From: an uncultured Dehalococcoidia bacterium
GTDB taxonomy: Bacteria; Chloroflexota; Dehalococcoidia; Dehalococcoidales; UBA1222
Assembly (NCBI GenBank): GCA_903844845.1
Contig: CAIMVG010000017.1
Span: 1-58,187, forward strand
Direction: 5' to 3'
Length of the DNA: 58,187 nt
Below are positions 42,766 through 52,378 of the stretch, piece after piece. Every line of letters starts with the position of its first letter. Position 1 is the first letter of the stretch. Below the pieces are notes generated by a model. The model worked only from the letters and a program-made list of their open reading frames with translations, had not been told where the DNA came from and made no database searches. The translations under genes were made by a program, and so were the position numbers.

Positions 42766-43254
42766 CTAATAATAGCCCACCGATATCTGGGCCATATCCC
42801 ACGCCAGGGTAGCGTCAACCTTCATCACGCCGGTGACGGTCTTGAGTTCCAAGGGCTGGATAATGACACCGGCTTGATGCTGGGTTGCGATATCGACGCA
42901 ATCAGAATCCAGGAATTGAATGATCAGGTTAATTTCCAGCGAATAATTAGTGTTGTTCTGAACTTTGAAGCTGTAATCGAAGGTCCACCACGGTTCCCCA
43001 ACCTCCTTTAGCTGATATGTCGATTCGGCGATCCTGAACGGGTCGGCTTCGACAGTCGGGATCACCGGGGTGGCAGGCGTAGAGCTTACCGTAACCCACC
43101 CGATCGTGGCCGAGCTCGACTTGGAAGGGGGAGCGGACGTCTTTGTCCCCGTGATGGACGGCGTGTCGACTGTCTCACTACTGGAACAGGCTGAAAGCAC
43201 GGCGGTTGAAAGGACAGAGGCGAATATGACAACCGTGGCGATCAATATTCTCAT
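42766..43254 (-). CDS. Lipoprotein of unknown function (FxLYD-like pattern)
   Basis: A 162-residue protein. The signal peptide ends in a lipobox (VLSAC), then comes a Ser/Thr/Pro linker to about residue 65. The rest forms a beta pattern (WTFDYSFKVQNNTNYSLEINLIIQFLDSDCVDI...IIQPLELKTVTGVMKV) close to FxLYD-type secreted domains. GGAGAA precedes the ATG. It lies 66 bp after ccmF and may be in the same unit. Confidence 0.82.
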   Translation of the reverse strand: MRILIATVVIFASVLSTAVLSACSSSETVDTPSITGTKTSAPPSKSSSATIGWVTVSSTPATPVIPTVEADPFRIAESTYQLKEVGEPWWTFDYSFKVQNNTNYSLEINLIIQFLDSDCVDIATQHQAGVIIQPLELKTVTGVMKVDATLAWDMAQISVGYY

Positions 43255-43319
43255 ATATTCTTCTCCAACACGGAAATACTCCGGGCTAATATTATTACTT
43301 GCCGCCGTAACTCCAGGAT

Positions 43320-45287
43320 TCAGGAGTCCTGGTCCTCGTCTCCGGCGGAAAGCCCTTCCGTTTTACGGCTGTCTGGCCAGAAGGCCACCAGCCCGCCTAG
43401 AATCATCAGACACCCTCCGACCCAGATCCACTCGGCCAGCGGGTAGATGCTGGCTTTGAACTCGGTCAGGCCGGTCTCATCCCAGCCGTTGATGGTTACG
43501 TACAGGTCGTCTATCAGCGTTGAGCGGATGGCCGCAGTATTGATGTCCCCGTTGAAGCTGCGGTCGAAATAAGCCCTGGGCACCACCGTGCCTACGAGTT
43601 TGCCGCTTCGGTACACCGACATATCGGCCAGAAAGATCATCCTCCCGGTGGCCGGGGTATAGTTCAATCTCTCATAGGTCAGCGTGTAGGCCCCCACGGT
43701 CATCGAGTCTCCCGGCAGCAAGCGCTTCTCGGCGCTGATGGAATAGGCGTTCGTCCCTATGATGCCGGCGGCAATCATAACCAGGGCGATATGCACGATA
43801 TAGCCGCCGTTCCTCGGCTTGTCAGCCCATATCAGGCTGAAAAAGGCCCTGACGTAATTCTCACCGCGCGCCCGGTGCCGCGAACGGGTGAACCTGATCC
43901 ACTCCGAAATCACGGCGAACGGCACCACCAGGCAAGAGCCCAGCCCGATGGCGGCATACCAGTTTTTAAGGCCGAACAGATAGACCGCCACCGCGATCAC
44001 AGCTCCCGCCGTAAGCGGGAGCACCAAGTCGCGCCCGAGGCTACGCAGGTTGTCGTGCTTCCATCCCACCACCGTGCATACCCCGGTCAACAACAGGGTG
44101 AACAGGAGAAGGGGAGCGCAGACTCGGGTGTAGAAAGGGACGGCCAGATTGTTCTGCAGATTACGCGCGTCGGTATTTACCAGCAGGAATACCGTTCCCA
44201 GCAGTATCACCAGCGCCGTACTCACCAGCACCAGGTTGGTGAGTAGGAACGTCCCCTCCCTGGAGACGATGTGCTCAATCTGCCGCTCGCTCTTTAGCCG
44301 GTTATGGCGCAAAGCAATCAACACCGCCGGGATGCCCATCGCCGCCACCAGGAAATACAGGAAAGCCGGGCCGAAAGCGGAATCCGTGAAAGAGGCGATG
44401 GAGGAGATGATCTCGCTGCGGCTGACCATCGTTGCGAAGATGATGACGCCAAAGGTCAGCGTGATCAGCAACATGGTCCATATTTTGAATATGCCGCGTT
44501 TCCGCTGGATGGATAGCGAGTGCAGCAGAGCGGTGAGCGACAGCCATGGCACCAGGCTGACGTTCTCAACCGGCTCCCAGTGCCAGAAAAGCCCCTCACC
44601 CAGCCTGACATAGCTGAACCAGCCGCCTGAGATAATGCCGGCCCCCAGCAGCAGCCAGGCGAACAACGTCCAACGTCGGGTGGTGGCTACCCAGTCGTTG
44701 TCCAGTTTGCCAGTCACCAAGGCGGCTATCGCCAGGGCGAAAGGAACGGTGATGGCAGCATACCCGGTCATAATCACCGGCGGGTGCACCAGCATGACGA
44801 AGTTTTCGAGCAGAGGGTTCAGCCCCAGCCCTTCGGAAGGCCCAAATGCCATCTGCCCGAAGGGATTCTGGATGAAGACCAGAAGGCCCAGCAGGAAAGC
44901 TTCGGTGACCATGACTACCGCAGCGGCGAAAGGCATCAATTCGCGGCTGCGCCCGCGGATTGTGATCAGCACCAACACTGCCACGATAGATATCAGCCAT
45001 GCCCAGAATAGCATCGTTCCCAGGTTGCCTGCCCATAGGGCGCCGACTAAATAGACCGGGGAAAGGTCACCCGACGTGTACATGGCAACATATTCGTATG
45101 AGAAGTTGTGAGTCAGAAGCAGGAAAATCATAAAGCCGACGGCGGCTGTCACCAGCCCGCATGATATTGCGACAGCGGCTCTGGCACCGACGAGGACCGG
45201 CTTTTTTTTGGTGATGCCCCCGATGATCAATGCCGCGATGGAGACCAGCGAGAACACAAAGGCTGCCAGCAGGATTTTATACCCCAT
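43320..45287 (-). CDS. ccmF: CcmF/NrfE-type cytochrome c heme lyase, variant WWD motif
   Basis: ATG at 45287 has AGAGGA before it; an in-frame TTG two codons upstream overlaps that SD. The 655-residue product has about 14-15 membrane helices and a C-terminal beta-rich domain outside. Conserved parts are NPLLENFVMLVHPPVIMTGY and PVENVSLVPWLSLTALLHS. The heme-handling WWD motif, usually WGGWWFWDPVEN, reads GEGLFWHWEPVEN: the Asp is Glu (residue 238) and several Trp differ. CcmF attaches heme to apocytochrome CxxCH. Two such cytochromes are encoded upstream on the same strand. Other ccm genes are not in this window. Confidence 0.93.
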   Translation of the reverse strand: MGYKILLAAFVFSLVSIAALIIGGITKKKPVLVGARAAVAISCGLVTAAVGFMIFLLLTHNFSYEYVAMYTSGDLSPVYLVGALWAGNLGTMLFWAWLISIVAVLVLITIRGRSRELMPFAAAVVMVTEAFLLGLLVFIQNPFGQMAFGPSEGLGLNPLLENFVMLVHPPVIMTGYAAITVPFALAIAALVTGKLDNDWVATTRRWTLFAWLLLGAGIISGGWFSYVRLGEGLFWHWEPVENVSLVPWLSLTALLHSLSIQRKRGIFKIWTMLLITLTFGVIIFATMVSRSEIISSIASFTDSAFGPAFLYFLVAAMGIPAVLIALRHNRLKSERQIEHIVSREGTFLLTNLVLVSTALVILLGTVFLLVNTDARNLQNNLAVPFYTRVCAPLLLFTLLLTGVCTVVGWKHDNLRSLGRDLVLPLTAGAVIAVAVYLFGLKNWYAAIGLGSCLVVPFAVISEWIRFTRSRHRARGENYVRAFFSLIWADKPRNGGYIVHIALVMIAAGIIGTNAYSISAEKRLLPGDSMTVGAYTLTYERLNYTPATGRMIFLADMSVYRSGKLVGTVVPRAYFDRSFNGDINTAAIRSTLIDDLYVTINGWDETGLTEFKASIYPLAEWIWVGGCLMILGGLVAFWPDSRKTEGLSAGDEDQDS

Positions 45288-45327
45288 TTTCAATCCTCTT
45301 CATCTCGAAATCACGGCCTGTTCAGCG

Positions 45328-45942
45328 TTATTTGGGTTCAAGTACCATGATCCTGGCTCCGACCGTCCCGTAGAGATGTTCGGTCGAAGGTCTGAATTCT
45401 GTATACTCAAAGGCATAGTTGAATACTCCGGGTGTTTCGAAAACGTAACTCCAGCTCTCGCCCGGCTTGAGGGTGATAGTCTCATAAGGCCATCTATCGG
45501 CGGTAGAGCTCGCCAGGAGTGTGTGGTCGCGTATATCGAGATTGGTCCAGGTTACCGTCGTTCCGACCGTGATGTTGGAGAACGTCTGGAAAATACGACG
45601 GTCGAAGATATGCACCTGGACACGCTCTTCGGTGTGCCCGTCCGCCAGCGGCACTATCATGCCCTGGGGAATAGATTCGTGTGAGATTATCCATTCGATG
45701 TGGTCTCCCAGGTACATCCGGCTCTGATAGGTTTCCGAAGGGAGAACGTTATGGCAATACCACGAGGGGCCTGGCAAGCCCGGCGCGTGGCAGTCCAGGC
45801 AGTTGTCTTGAAACTTGATGCTGTAACCGGGGTCAGGGTTGGCTTTAGCAGAGGTGTAACTGGTGCCGTAGGCGAAATAAACGAGGCCGGAGGTCAAAGC
45901 GAGTGTTGCAATCGAAAGCCATAACCCGGTCCTGTGTTTCAT
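45328..45942 (-). CDS. Monoheme c-type protein with cupredoxin-like domain
   Basis: ATG at 45942 has GAGGAG before it. The 204-residue protein has an N-terminal membrane anchor or signal (about 7-25), one heme-binding CLDCH (48-52), a second Cys-His (WYCHN) without CxxC, and a C-terminal cupredoxin-like beta-sandwich (TVTWTNLDIRDHTLL...GVFNYAFEY). The His of a type 1 copper site is present (RDHT), but the usual Cys after the Tyr strand is Phe (YAFEY), so copper binding is doubtful. Gene sits 34 bp before ccmF. Confidence 0.87.
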   Translation of the reverse strand: MKHRTGLWLSIATLALTSGLVYFAYGTSYTSAKANPDPGYSIKFQDNCLDCHAPGLPGPSWYCHNVLPSETYQSRMYLGDHIEWIISHESIPQGMIVPLADGHTEERVQVHIFDRRIFQTFSNITVGTTVTWTNLDIRDHTLLASSTADRWPYETITLKPGESWSYVFETPGVFNYAFEYTEFRPSTEHLYGTVGARIMVLEPK

Positions 45943-46096
45943 GCGTAAGCTCCTCAACCAGTCAGGTTGCTACTATGCTGCGTGGAGTCTCAGAGTCCAG
46001 ATGGGATGCCAGGAAATATTAACGAATATGATAATTTATAAAAAATTTTTCAGGTACAATTTAACGTATTCGACTTTCCTTGTCAACACAGTCCTT

Positions 46097-46516
46097 CTAC
46101 ACCAACGGCTTGTGGCAGATTAGGCACGAGGCATTTAGTCTCGGCAGGTCGTTCATCGCGTTGTTGTCGTGCGAGCCCCATGAGGGTTCGGGTACCGTGG
46201 CGTGGCATTGCTCACAGGGGTGGGTAATCTCGAAAACCAGGCTCTGCGCGCTGCCGTCCACTCCGTGGCACGAAATGCAGTTCTCATAACCCTGGACGGG
46301 ATGAGTCATCACCGTGGGTTTGCCGCCGGTGGTCTGGCCGCCGATATGGCCGCTACCGACGGAAGTGCTTTGCGCTGCTGCAGAGATGGTAGAAACCGGT
46401 GACAAGGCAGGAGGGCGAGTGAATTGGATGGTGGTTCCGCCTTGATCCCCCGAGGAACACCCTTCTAAAAGGCTGAATAGTGCAAGGAAAAGGAGAAATG
46501 ATGAAGCGCCTTTCAA
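46097..46516 (-). CDS. Triheme c-type cytochrome lipoprotein
   Basis: TTG at 46516 has AAGGAG five to six bases before it; the longer GTG start at 46558 would fall at the promoter. The 139-residue product has a lipobox (LLEGC, Cys20), a Ser/Thr-rich linker, and heme motifs CISCH (80-84), CEQCH (101-105) and CLICH (131-135), all in the C-terminal 60 residues. It would be an outward-facing electron carrier anchored in the membrane. It is first in the ccmF unit. Confidence 0.87.
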   Translation of the reverse strand: MKGASSFLLFLALFSLLEGCSSGDQGGTTIQFTRPPALSPVSTISAAAQSTSVGSGHIGGQTTGGKPTVMTHPVQGYENCISCHGVDGSAQSLVFEITHPCEQCHATVPEPSWGSHDNNAMNDLPRLNASCLICHKPLV

Positions 46517-46560
46517 TCTTTCTCCTTTGCTTTGACGAAGATTCCCGGATTTTCTCACTT

Positions 46561-46589
46561 ATATTAAAACATCGGACTGCTTTTCGCAA
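46561..46589 (-). promoter_or_regulatory. Promoter of the triheme cytochrome-ccmF unit
   Basis: TTGCGA (46589-46584), 17-bp spacer, TAATAT (46566-46561), on the minus strand. Confidence 0.65.
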
Positions 46590-46630
46590 TAACCCCGAGA
46601 GTCCGGATAAACTTCTTGCTGCGGCGGTAA

Positions 46631-46664
46631 AAAGAAGCAGGGGGGAGCTTTCGCTCCCCCCTGC
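46631..46664 (-). terminator. Terminator of gyrA
   Basis: A 12-bp stem GCAGGGGGGAGC (46637-46648) with GCTCCCCCCTGC (46653-46664), loop TTTC. The minus strand then reads TTCTTTTT. Core identical to the 42707 terminator. Confidence 0.85.
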
Positions 46665-46690
46665 TTTATTCTTGGACAGGAAGATCCGAT

Positions 46691-49174
46691 TTACCCCGCG
46701 TCCGTCGTCTCGGTCGCGGTCGGTTCTTCCTCTTTTTCCTCGATGCAGGTAAGGCCCACCAGGCTGTCGCCTTCGTCAAGCTTCATCAACCTGACTCCCT
46801 GTGTGGCGCGGCCCTGGGTGGTTATGCCCTTGCGCGGATCTTCTTCCTTCACCGGCGTACGCGTGATGATGCCGTTGGACGATACCAGCATGACCTCGCT
46901 GTATTCGTCGACTGAAGTTGCAGCCACCACCGGCCCGGTCTTGTCGGTGACAGTGAAGGTGATGACGCCGCTGCCTGCCCTGTGCTGGACCGGATACTCT
47001 TCCAGAGCGGTGATCTTGCCGTAACCGCCGGATGTCACCACCAGCAGGTACCCTTTCGGATTAACGACGTCCAAACTCACCACCTGGTCTTTTTCGCCGA
47101 GCTTGAAGCCGTCCACGCCGCCAGACGCCCTGAGGCTGTCGCGGAGTTCATTGACCGGGAACCTTATCGATTGCCCGTCTTTAGAAACCATGATGACTTC
47201 ATTCTCGTCCGTACCCATGGTCGCCCCGATAAGGCTGTCGTTTTTCGACAGGTCCATGGCGAGCAGGCCGCTGGAGCGTACAGAACTGAACGCGTCCACA
47301 GCGACTTTCTTGGCTTCGCCCATCGACGTGGCCATTATCAGGAATGTACCGGGTTTGAAGGTTTTTACCGGCACTACAGCCGTAACCTTTTCTGCGGGGT
47401 TGATGGGGAAAAGGTTGACTACGGCTATGCCCTTCGAGATGCGCGAAATATCAAGCGGGATTTCGTGGCACTTGATGCTGAAAACGCGCCCCTTGTTGGT
47501 GAAGAAAAGCATGGCATCATGCGTATCCGCAGTCAGCAGGAAGCGCACCGCATCTTCTTCGCGCGTGGACATCCCTATGATGCCGCGGCCTCCGCGGTGC
47601 TGCAGGGCGTAAGCCTGTGCGGGGACCCGTTTGACGAAGCCGCGATCGGACAGGGTAACTACCATGTCCTGGTGAGCGATCAGGTCTTCTTCCGAGAACC
47701 CGGTCGACTCCTGCCCGGTTATCTCGGTGGCCCGGGCGTTGCCGTATTTGGCGCCGATGCCTTTGGTTTCTTCTTTTACCAGGCCGTAGATGCGGTGCCG
47801 GTTAGCCAGCAGGTCTTCCAGGTCGTCGATGGTCTTTTTGACCTGGGCAAGCTCTTCCAGTATCTGGTTGCGTTCCAGGTTTGCCAGGCGGCGCAGCTGC
47901 ATGTCAAGGATCGCCTGGGCCTGTATCTTGGACAGTTTGAATCTGTCCATGAGGGCAGTGCGCGCAGCATCGGCGTTGGCCGACTGCCGGATAGTCTTGA
48001 TGACCTCGTCGAGATAGTCGAGGGCGATTTTTAGCCCTTCGAGTATGTGGGCACGGTCTTTGGCGATCCTAAGTTCGTATTTCGCCCGGCGGGTGATTAC
48101 TTCGCGCCGGAAATCGATAAAAAATTGAAGGGCTTCCTTGAGCGAGATAACCCGGGGCTGGTTCTCGACGAGCGCCAGCATGTTGACGAAAAATGCGCTC
48201 TGCATAGGGGTATGCTTGTAGAGGTTGTTCAACACCTGGCGCGGCTGCGTTTCGCGTTTAAGTTCCATGACGATGCGCATGCCCTGGCGGTCGGACTCGT
48301 CGCGGAGTTCACTGATCCCCGTGACCTTTTTATCCTTGACCAGTTCAGCGATGCGCTCAACCAGCGATGCCTTATTCACCTGGTAGGGAAGCTCGGTGAC
48401 AACTATCTGCTGATGCTGTGTACCGGGTGTATCCTCAACGAACGCTTTTGCCTGGACCAGGATGCGCCCGTGGCCTGTTGCGTAGGCTGAACGGATGCCT
48501 TCCGTCCCCAGGATGGTTCCCCCCGTGGGGAAGTCGGGGCCTTTTACAAACTTCATCAGGTCGTCGACGCCGCAGTCCGGATTATCTATGAGATATGCGA
48601 TCGCCCCTGAGATTTCATTGAGGTTGTGCGGCGGGATATTGGTAGCCATGCCCACGGCGATACCCGAGGACCCGTTCACCAGGAGGTTGGGAAACCGTGT
48701 CGGCAGGACCGACGGCTCCTTGAGGCTGTCGTCGAAGTTTGGCACGAAATCGACGGTTTCCTTGTCGATATCAAGCATCATCTGCTCGGCAACGTCGGTC
48801 AGGCGGCATTCCGTATAACGCATGGCAGCCGCAGGGTCGGCGTCGACGGAACCGAAGTTGCCCTGCCCGTCAACGAGGGTATGGCGCATGGACCAGCTTT
48901 GCGCCATGCGGACCAGGGCGTCATAAACCGAGGTGTCGCCGTGCGGATGATATTTACCCAGGACGTCGCCGACAACGCGGGCACTCTTTTTGTAAGAGCT
49001 GTTATGGGTCAGCCCCAGTTCCCGCATGCCGAAAAGGATGCGGCGATGTACAGGTTTAAGGCCGTCCCTCACGTCCGGCAGGGCCCTGGAGACGATGACG
49101 CTCATCGCGTAGTCCAGGTAGGAACTGCGCATTTCCTCTTCTATTTTTATCGGTTTGATATTACCTATGACCAT
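46691..49174 (-). CDS. gyrA: DNA gyrase subunit A
   Basis: An 827-residue type II topoisomerase subunit. The N-terminus is [27 protein letters not shown], the catalytic Tyr120 lies in AMRYTECRL, and the quinolone region is [17 protein letters not shown] (Thr81 at the E. coli Ser83 position, Asp85 at the Asp87 position). The GyrA box is QHRGGRG, which marks gyrase rather than ParC, and blades of the C-terminal DNA-wrapping propeller follow, with an acidic tail. It introduces negative supercoils with GyrB, which is not in the window. The start overlaps the TPR gene by 14 bp. Confidence 0.97.
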   Translation of the reverse strand: MVIGNIKPIKIEEEMRSSYLDYAMSVIVSRALPDVRDGLKPVHRRILFGMRELGLTHNSSYKKSARVVGDVLGKYHPHGDTSVYDALVRMAQSWSMRHTLVDGQGNFGSVDADPAAAMRYTECRLTDVAEQMMLDIDKETVDFVPNFDDSLKEPSVLPTRFPNLLVNGSSGIAVGMATNIPPHNLNEISGAIAYLIDNPDCGVDDLMKFVKGPDFPTGGTILGTEGIRSAYATGHGRILVQAKAFVEDTPGTQHQQIVVTELPYQVNKASLVERIAELVKDKKVTGISELRDESDRQGMRIVMELKRETQPRQVLNNLYKHTPMQSAFFVNMLALVENQPRVISLKEALQFFIDFRREVITRRAKYELRIAKDRAHILEGLKIALDYLDEVIKTIRQSANADAARTALMDRFKLSKIQAQAILDMQLRRLANLERNQILEELAQVKKTIDDLEDLLANRHRIYGLVKEETKGIGAKYGNARATEITGQESTGFSEEDLIAHQDMVVTLSDRGFVKRVPAQAYALQHRGGRGIIGMSTREEDAVRFLLTADTHDAMLFFTNKGRVFSIKCHEIPLDISRISKGIAVVNLFPINPAEKVTAVVPVKTFKPGTFLIMATSMGEAKKVAVDAFSSVRSSGLLAMDLSKNDSLIGATMGTDENEVIMVSKDGQSIRFPVNELRDSLRASGGVDGFKLGEKDQVVSLDVVNPKGYLLVVTSGGYGKITALEEYPVQHRAGSGVITFTVTDKTGPVVAATSVDEYSEVMLVSSNGIITRTPVKEEDPRKGITTQGRATQGVRLMKLDEGDSLVGLTCIEEKEEEPTATETTDAG

Positions 49175-50009
49175 TGTTTAAACCCATCCCCTCTTGTTGT
49201 TGATCCTCTTCTTCCTCTTCACCCTCGTCGATGCCTTCCGGTTCTGCGTCGTCCTCCTCGGAGAGCAGCCCGTATCCGGGTTCTTCGGACGTGCCTTCCT
49301 CGAAATCTGTGTGCCTGTGGGCTAATTTATCGCTGGCAGAAGACCTTGAACTTTCCAGCCCTTTTGACGGGAAAGAAAGCTGCCCGGCCTGTTTCGGATG
49401 CTGGTATGTCTCGCGAATGATGATAGAGAGCGTGTCCTCGGACGAACTGGTGACGCTCGCCGCGTACCTATTCCCGCCTGCCATGAGGCGTATCAGCCGC
49501 TGCCCGTGGCGGGATTCCACCGTCCCCAGCATGTCCCCGTTTTCATTTTTGACGATCAGGTTGCCGCTGACGGATTCCAGTACTACTTTATCACCTGCAA
49601 CCATCTTCGCCAAAACCTCTTTACGCCCGGGCTGTTGAAGACGGACTATGCCTGACTTTCCGGTTTCTTCGATAAAATAATTCGGTTCAAGTTTAGTCGC
49701 GCCTTCCCCCTTCACTCCCTCTTCATCCCCATCGAGGTGGGCGAGCCGGCGCAGGTTCTTTTCAGCGATATTATTATAGGGGTCGAGTTCCCTGGCCCGG
49801 CTATAAGCATTCCTGGCTTCGGCGTATTCGCCTAGTTCGATATGGGCGCGTCCGAGCCTGTTAAAGGTGTCGACATCGCCCGGGAAATTCTCCAGGATAC
49901 CTTTATTTGCCTCGACAGCCTCACGCCACCGGCCCTCGATGGCCAGGGCGATCGCCTGCTTGGAGGCTTGCCTGATAAGGCGGGCCTGTTCTTCTTTATC
50001 GTGTACCAT
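49161..50009 (-). CDS. TPR protein with acidic tail, upstream of gyrA
   Basis: ATG at 50009 (282 residues) follows GGGCGG; an in-frame GTG at 50051 is less likely. Residues about 20-95 hold two TPR units ([41 protein letters not shown]). A beta-rich domain (about 115-205; [22 protein letters not shown]) follows, then a long disordered acidic tail ending EEEEEDQQQ. Cytoplasmic; function unknown. It is coupled to gyrA. Confidence 0.85.
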   Translation of the reverse strand: MVHDKEEQARLIRQASKQAIALAIEGRWREAVEANKGILENFPGDVDTFNRLGRAHIELGEYAEARNAYSRARELDPYNNIAEKNLRRLAHLDGDEEGVKGEGATKLEPNYFIEETGKSGIVRLQQPGRKEVLAKMVAGDKVVLESVSGNLIVKNENGDMLGTVESRHGQRLIRLMAGGNRYAASVTSSSEDTLSIIIRETYQHPKQAGQLSFPSKGLESSRSSASDKLAHRHTDFEEGTSEEPGYGLLSEEDDAEPEGIDEGEEEEEDQQQEGMGLNNGHR

Positions 50010-50187
50010 TTTTCCGCCCCAAACCAGAAATTCTGGGCTAATCCAGTCCACATTTTACCTTAGAATCAGTCAATAAAACAAGCTGGGGCAATGTGTTTTT
50101 AATCCGTTTGGCGGAATAACAGAGATACCCGTAAAGCGCGCTTTAGGGTCGGCACGTCTTTCACACCCGCGCGGCAGGATTCTCAAA
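50010..50187. other. Divergent intergenic region, no gene seen
   Basis: Between the TPR gene and the Nfu gene. A TTGTTT and TAAAAT pair with an 18-bp gap on the minus strand (about 50085-50055) may drive the TPR-gyrA operon. Confidence 0.4.
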
Positions 50188-50214
50188 TTGACAGCCGGAG
50201 GGTGCTATGATAAT
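50188..50214 (+). promoter_or_regulatory. Possible promoter of the Nfu-type gene
   Basis: TTGACA (50188-50193) and GATAAT (50209-50214), spacer 15 bp (or TAATCT with 17 bp). The leader would be about 140 nt; I see no known riboswitch in it. Confidence 0.45.
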
Positions 50215-50361
50215 CTCACTTGATAGGGATCTGCATAACTCTTTCAACGGATAACCAAAAGTATACGTATTATCAAATGGGTATCCGGTGTTAGTATGGC
50301 GGACTGAAGCCCCGAAGGATATCATCCCGAATAAATCGAAATAAGCTCAAAAGGAGAGAAC

Positions 50362-50589
50362 ATGGAAGACCTCAAACCCAAAGTAGAAAAAGCACTGGAT
50401 AAGATCCGTCCCGCACTGGTTGCCGACGGCGGCAACGTGGAACTCGTCGACGTTAAGGACGGGGTCGTCAAGGTCAAACTCGTAGGGCATTGCGCCGGCT
50501 GCCCGATGTCGCAGATGACCTTGAAGAACGGGATCGAGCGGATGCTCAAACAAGAGCTCCCCGACGTCAAGCAGGTCGTTTCGGCCTAG
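50362..50589 (+). CDS. NifU C-terminal domain (Nfu) Fe-S scaffold protein
   Basis: A 75-residue stand-alone Nfu domain: KIRPALVADGGNVELVDV and the cluster-binding CAGCPMS. It carries and delivers [4Fe-4S] clusters. AAAGGAG precedes the ATG. It is monocistronic with a strong terminator. Confidence 0.95.
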   Translation: MEDLKPKVEKALDKIRPALVADGGNVELVDVKDGVVKVKLVGHCAGCPMSQMTLKNGIERMLKQELPDVKQVVSA

Positions 50590-50611
50590 TCCGGATTTAG
50601 TACTGCATAAT

Positions 50612-50647
50612 AAAAAGGCGGGAGCCCTAAAGGGCTCCCGCCTTTTT
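50612..50647. terminator. Bidirectional terminator between nfu and lysC
   Basis: A 17-bp stem (50612-50628 with 50631-50647) that includes A5 on one side and T5 on the other, so it works for both convergent genes. Confidence 0.93.
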
Positions 50648-50685
50648 CATACCAACAGTAATGCGGGGTACTTCACCGGCCGGGT

Positions 50686-51900
50686 CTATTCTTTTTCCAA
50701 CTCGAAGGCTTTGTGCAGGGCCCTGACGGCTTCCTTGGCTTTATCCTCGGCGATGATGACCGTTATCCGGATCTCCGAGGTAGTAATAAGCTGGATATTT
50801 ACACCGGCGGCGTAAAGTGTGCTGAACATGGTGGCGGCATATCCCGGCGTGTTCTGCATGCCGCAGCCTATGATACTAACTTTAGCCAGCCTGGTATCCG
50901 CCAGGCATTCCCTAGCACCGATTTTTGCGGCTATCGGATTCACTACCCGCAGCGCTTTTTCAGCGTCGCCCTTGGCCACGGTGAACGTGAGGTCGGTGAT
51001 ATTCTTGATACTCGCGTTTTGAACGATCGTATCGACGCTGACACACGCTTTTGCCAGGGGTTCAAATATCGAAGCGGCGATACCCGGCTTGTCCGGCACA
51101 CCCACGATAGTGATCTTTGCCACGTCCATGTCCTGGGTGATTGCTGTAACCTTGTTTCGTATCTCCATAGGCCCTCCGTGAATGAGAGTACCCGGGTGAT
51201 CGTTAAAACTGGAAGCCACCAGAATCGGGATATTGTAAATCTGCCCCAACTCAACCGCCCTCGGGTGCATCACCTTGCTTCCGTAAGTGGCTAACTCCAG
51301 CATCTCGTCATAACTGATCTCTTTTAATTTAGTCGCCTCCGGGACTGCGCGCGGGTCCGCGGTATATATACCTTCGACATCCGTATAACGTTCGCACACC
51401 TTCGCCCCCAGGATAGCCGCCAGCGCAACGGCAGTGGTATCCGAGCCCCCTCGGCCAAGAGTGGTTACGTCGCTCTCTTTCGTCACTCCCTGGAAACCGG
51501 CGACTATGATTACGCAGCCCTTTTTGAGTTCGCTTACGATGCGGCTGGGTTCGATATTCAGGATTTTGGCCTTGTTATGATTTGCATCCGTCTGGATCCC
51601 GGCCTGCGCGCCGGAGAGGCTGATGGCGTCGCACCCCAGGCTTTTCAGGGACATGGCCAGGAGGGTGCTGGCCACTATTTCACCTGTGGAAAGCAGTACG
51701 TCAAGCTCGCGTTCACTGGGTTTTTCAGACACCTGGTAGGCAAGTTTTATCAGGTCGTCCGTTGTGTCGCCCATGGCAGAAACCACCACGACGACATCAT
51801 TGCCTGCTTTGCGCGTAGCAATGATCCTATTAGCAACGTTGCGGATCCTGTCGGCGTCGCCGACGGAAGTACCGCCGTATTTTTGAACGATAAGAGACAT
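50686..51900 (-). CDS. lysC: Aspartate kinase
   Basis: A 404-residue enzyme making 4-phospho-L-aspartate, the first step to lysine, threonine and methionine. It opens with VQKYGGTSVGDADRI; TLGRGGSDTTAVALA and YTDVEGIYTADPR are also hallmarks. Two ACT domains (about 265-400) suggest feedback by lysine and/or threonine. It is the last gene of the unit 53573-50686, after an ApgM-like putative homoserine kinase. No lysine riboswitch precedes it. Confidence 0.96.
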   Translation of the reverse strand: MSLIVQKYGGTSVGDADRIRNVANRIIATRKAGNDVVVVVSAMGDTTDDLIKLAYQVSEKPSERELDVLLSTGEIVASTLLAMSLKSLGCDAISLSGAQAGIQTDANHNKAKILNIEPSRIVSELKKGCVIIVAGFQGVTKESDVTTLGRGGSDTTAVALAAILGAKVCERYTDVEGIYTADPRAVPEATKLKEISYDEMLELATYGSKVMHPRAVELGQIYNIPILVASSFNDHPGTLIHGGPMEIRNKVTAITQDMDVAKITIVGVPDKPGIAASIFEPLAKACVSVDTIVQNASIKNITDLTFTVAKGDAEKALRVVNPIAAKIGARECLADTRLAKVSIIGCGMQNTPGYAATMFSTLYAAGVNIQLITTSEIRITVIIAEDKAKEAVRALHKAFELEKE

Positions 51901-51923
51901 TTAAAATCTCGAGTTCGGGGTGT

Positions 51924-52115
51924 CTATTCCCTGCCCCAGTAAATCGCTACCACAGCAGCCACTCCCGCTGTGAAGAAAAAACCCAGGGTTGCAAGGATGC
52001 CGGCGATGCCGCTGGCTCCGAATACGGAGAAATTACCCACCGGGCCGAGCCCGAGAAGAAAGATGACCAATACGGCGAGAACTACTGCCCAGGCTACCAA
52101 AGTTTTTGTTTTCAA
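51924..52115 (-). CDS. Small membrane protein
   Basis: TTG at 52115 (63 residues) has GAAAGG nine bases before it; TTG at 52124 is the other choice. Two helices (about 7-28 and 36-58) are joined by a Gly-rich loop (GPVGNFSVFGASG). It lies 23 bp before lysC. Family not recognised. Confidence 0.68.
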   Translation of the reverse strand: MKTKTLVAWAVVLAVLVIFLLGLGPVGNFSVFGASGIAGILATLGFFFTAGVAAVVAIYWGRE

Positions 52116-52171
52116 GCTTACCAACCTTTCAATAATTGTGATGGTATATTATAGCAAAAATCAAACAATAT

Positions 52172-52378
52172 TTAGTCTTTTCCCCTGAACCTGTCCCACC
52201 ATGAGGGTTTGCCGTGGGCGCCGTAACTGGGCGTCGGAAAACTCTGTTCGCAGCCGTTGCAGCGCCATGATTTATACATCTTGTTGTAGGAAAGATTCGG
52301 GCTGCCGCACCTCGGGCATAGACCCGTTCCGCGCGGTTCTTTATTCTGCCGGCCGTATTCGTCCTCACGCCTTGGCAT
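52172..52378 (-). CDS. Zinc-ribbon protein
   Basis: ATG at 52378 with GGGAGG before it gives 68 residues. A single zinc ribbon (CPRCGSPNLSYNKMYKSWRCNGC) is followed by a basic Trp-containing tail. It overlaps the end of the ApgM-like gene by 14 bp. Function unknown. Confidence 0.82.
   Translation of the reverse strand: MPRREDEYGRQNKEPRGTGLCPRCGSPNLSYNKMYKSWRCNGCEQSFPTPSYGAHGKPSWWDRFRGKD

Noticed and set aside
46982-48034. 350-codon plus-strand ORF
   Set aside because: Antisense to gyrA; same explanation for 48626-49420.
51901-52171. Possible lysine riboswitch before lysC
   Set aside because: The gap is only 23 bp and is preceded by another gene; no aptamer-like fold is visible.
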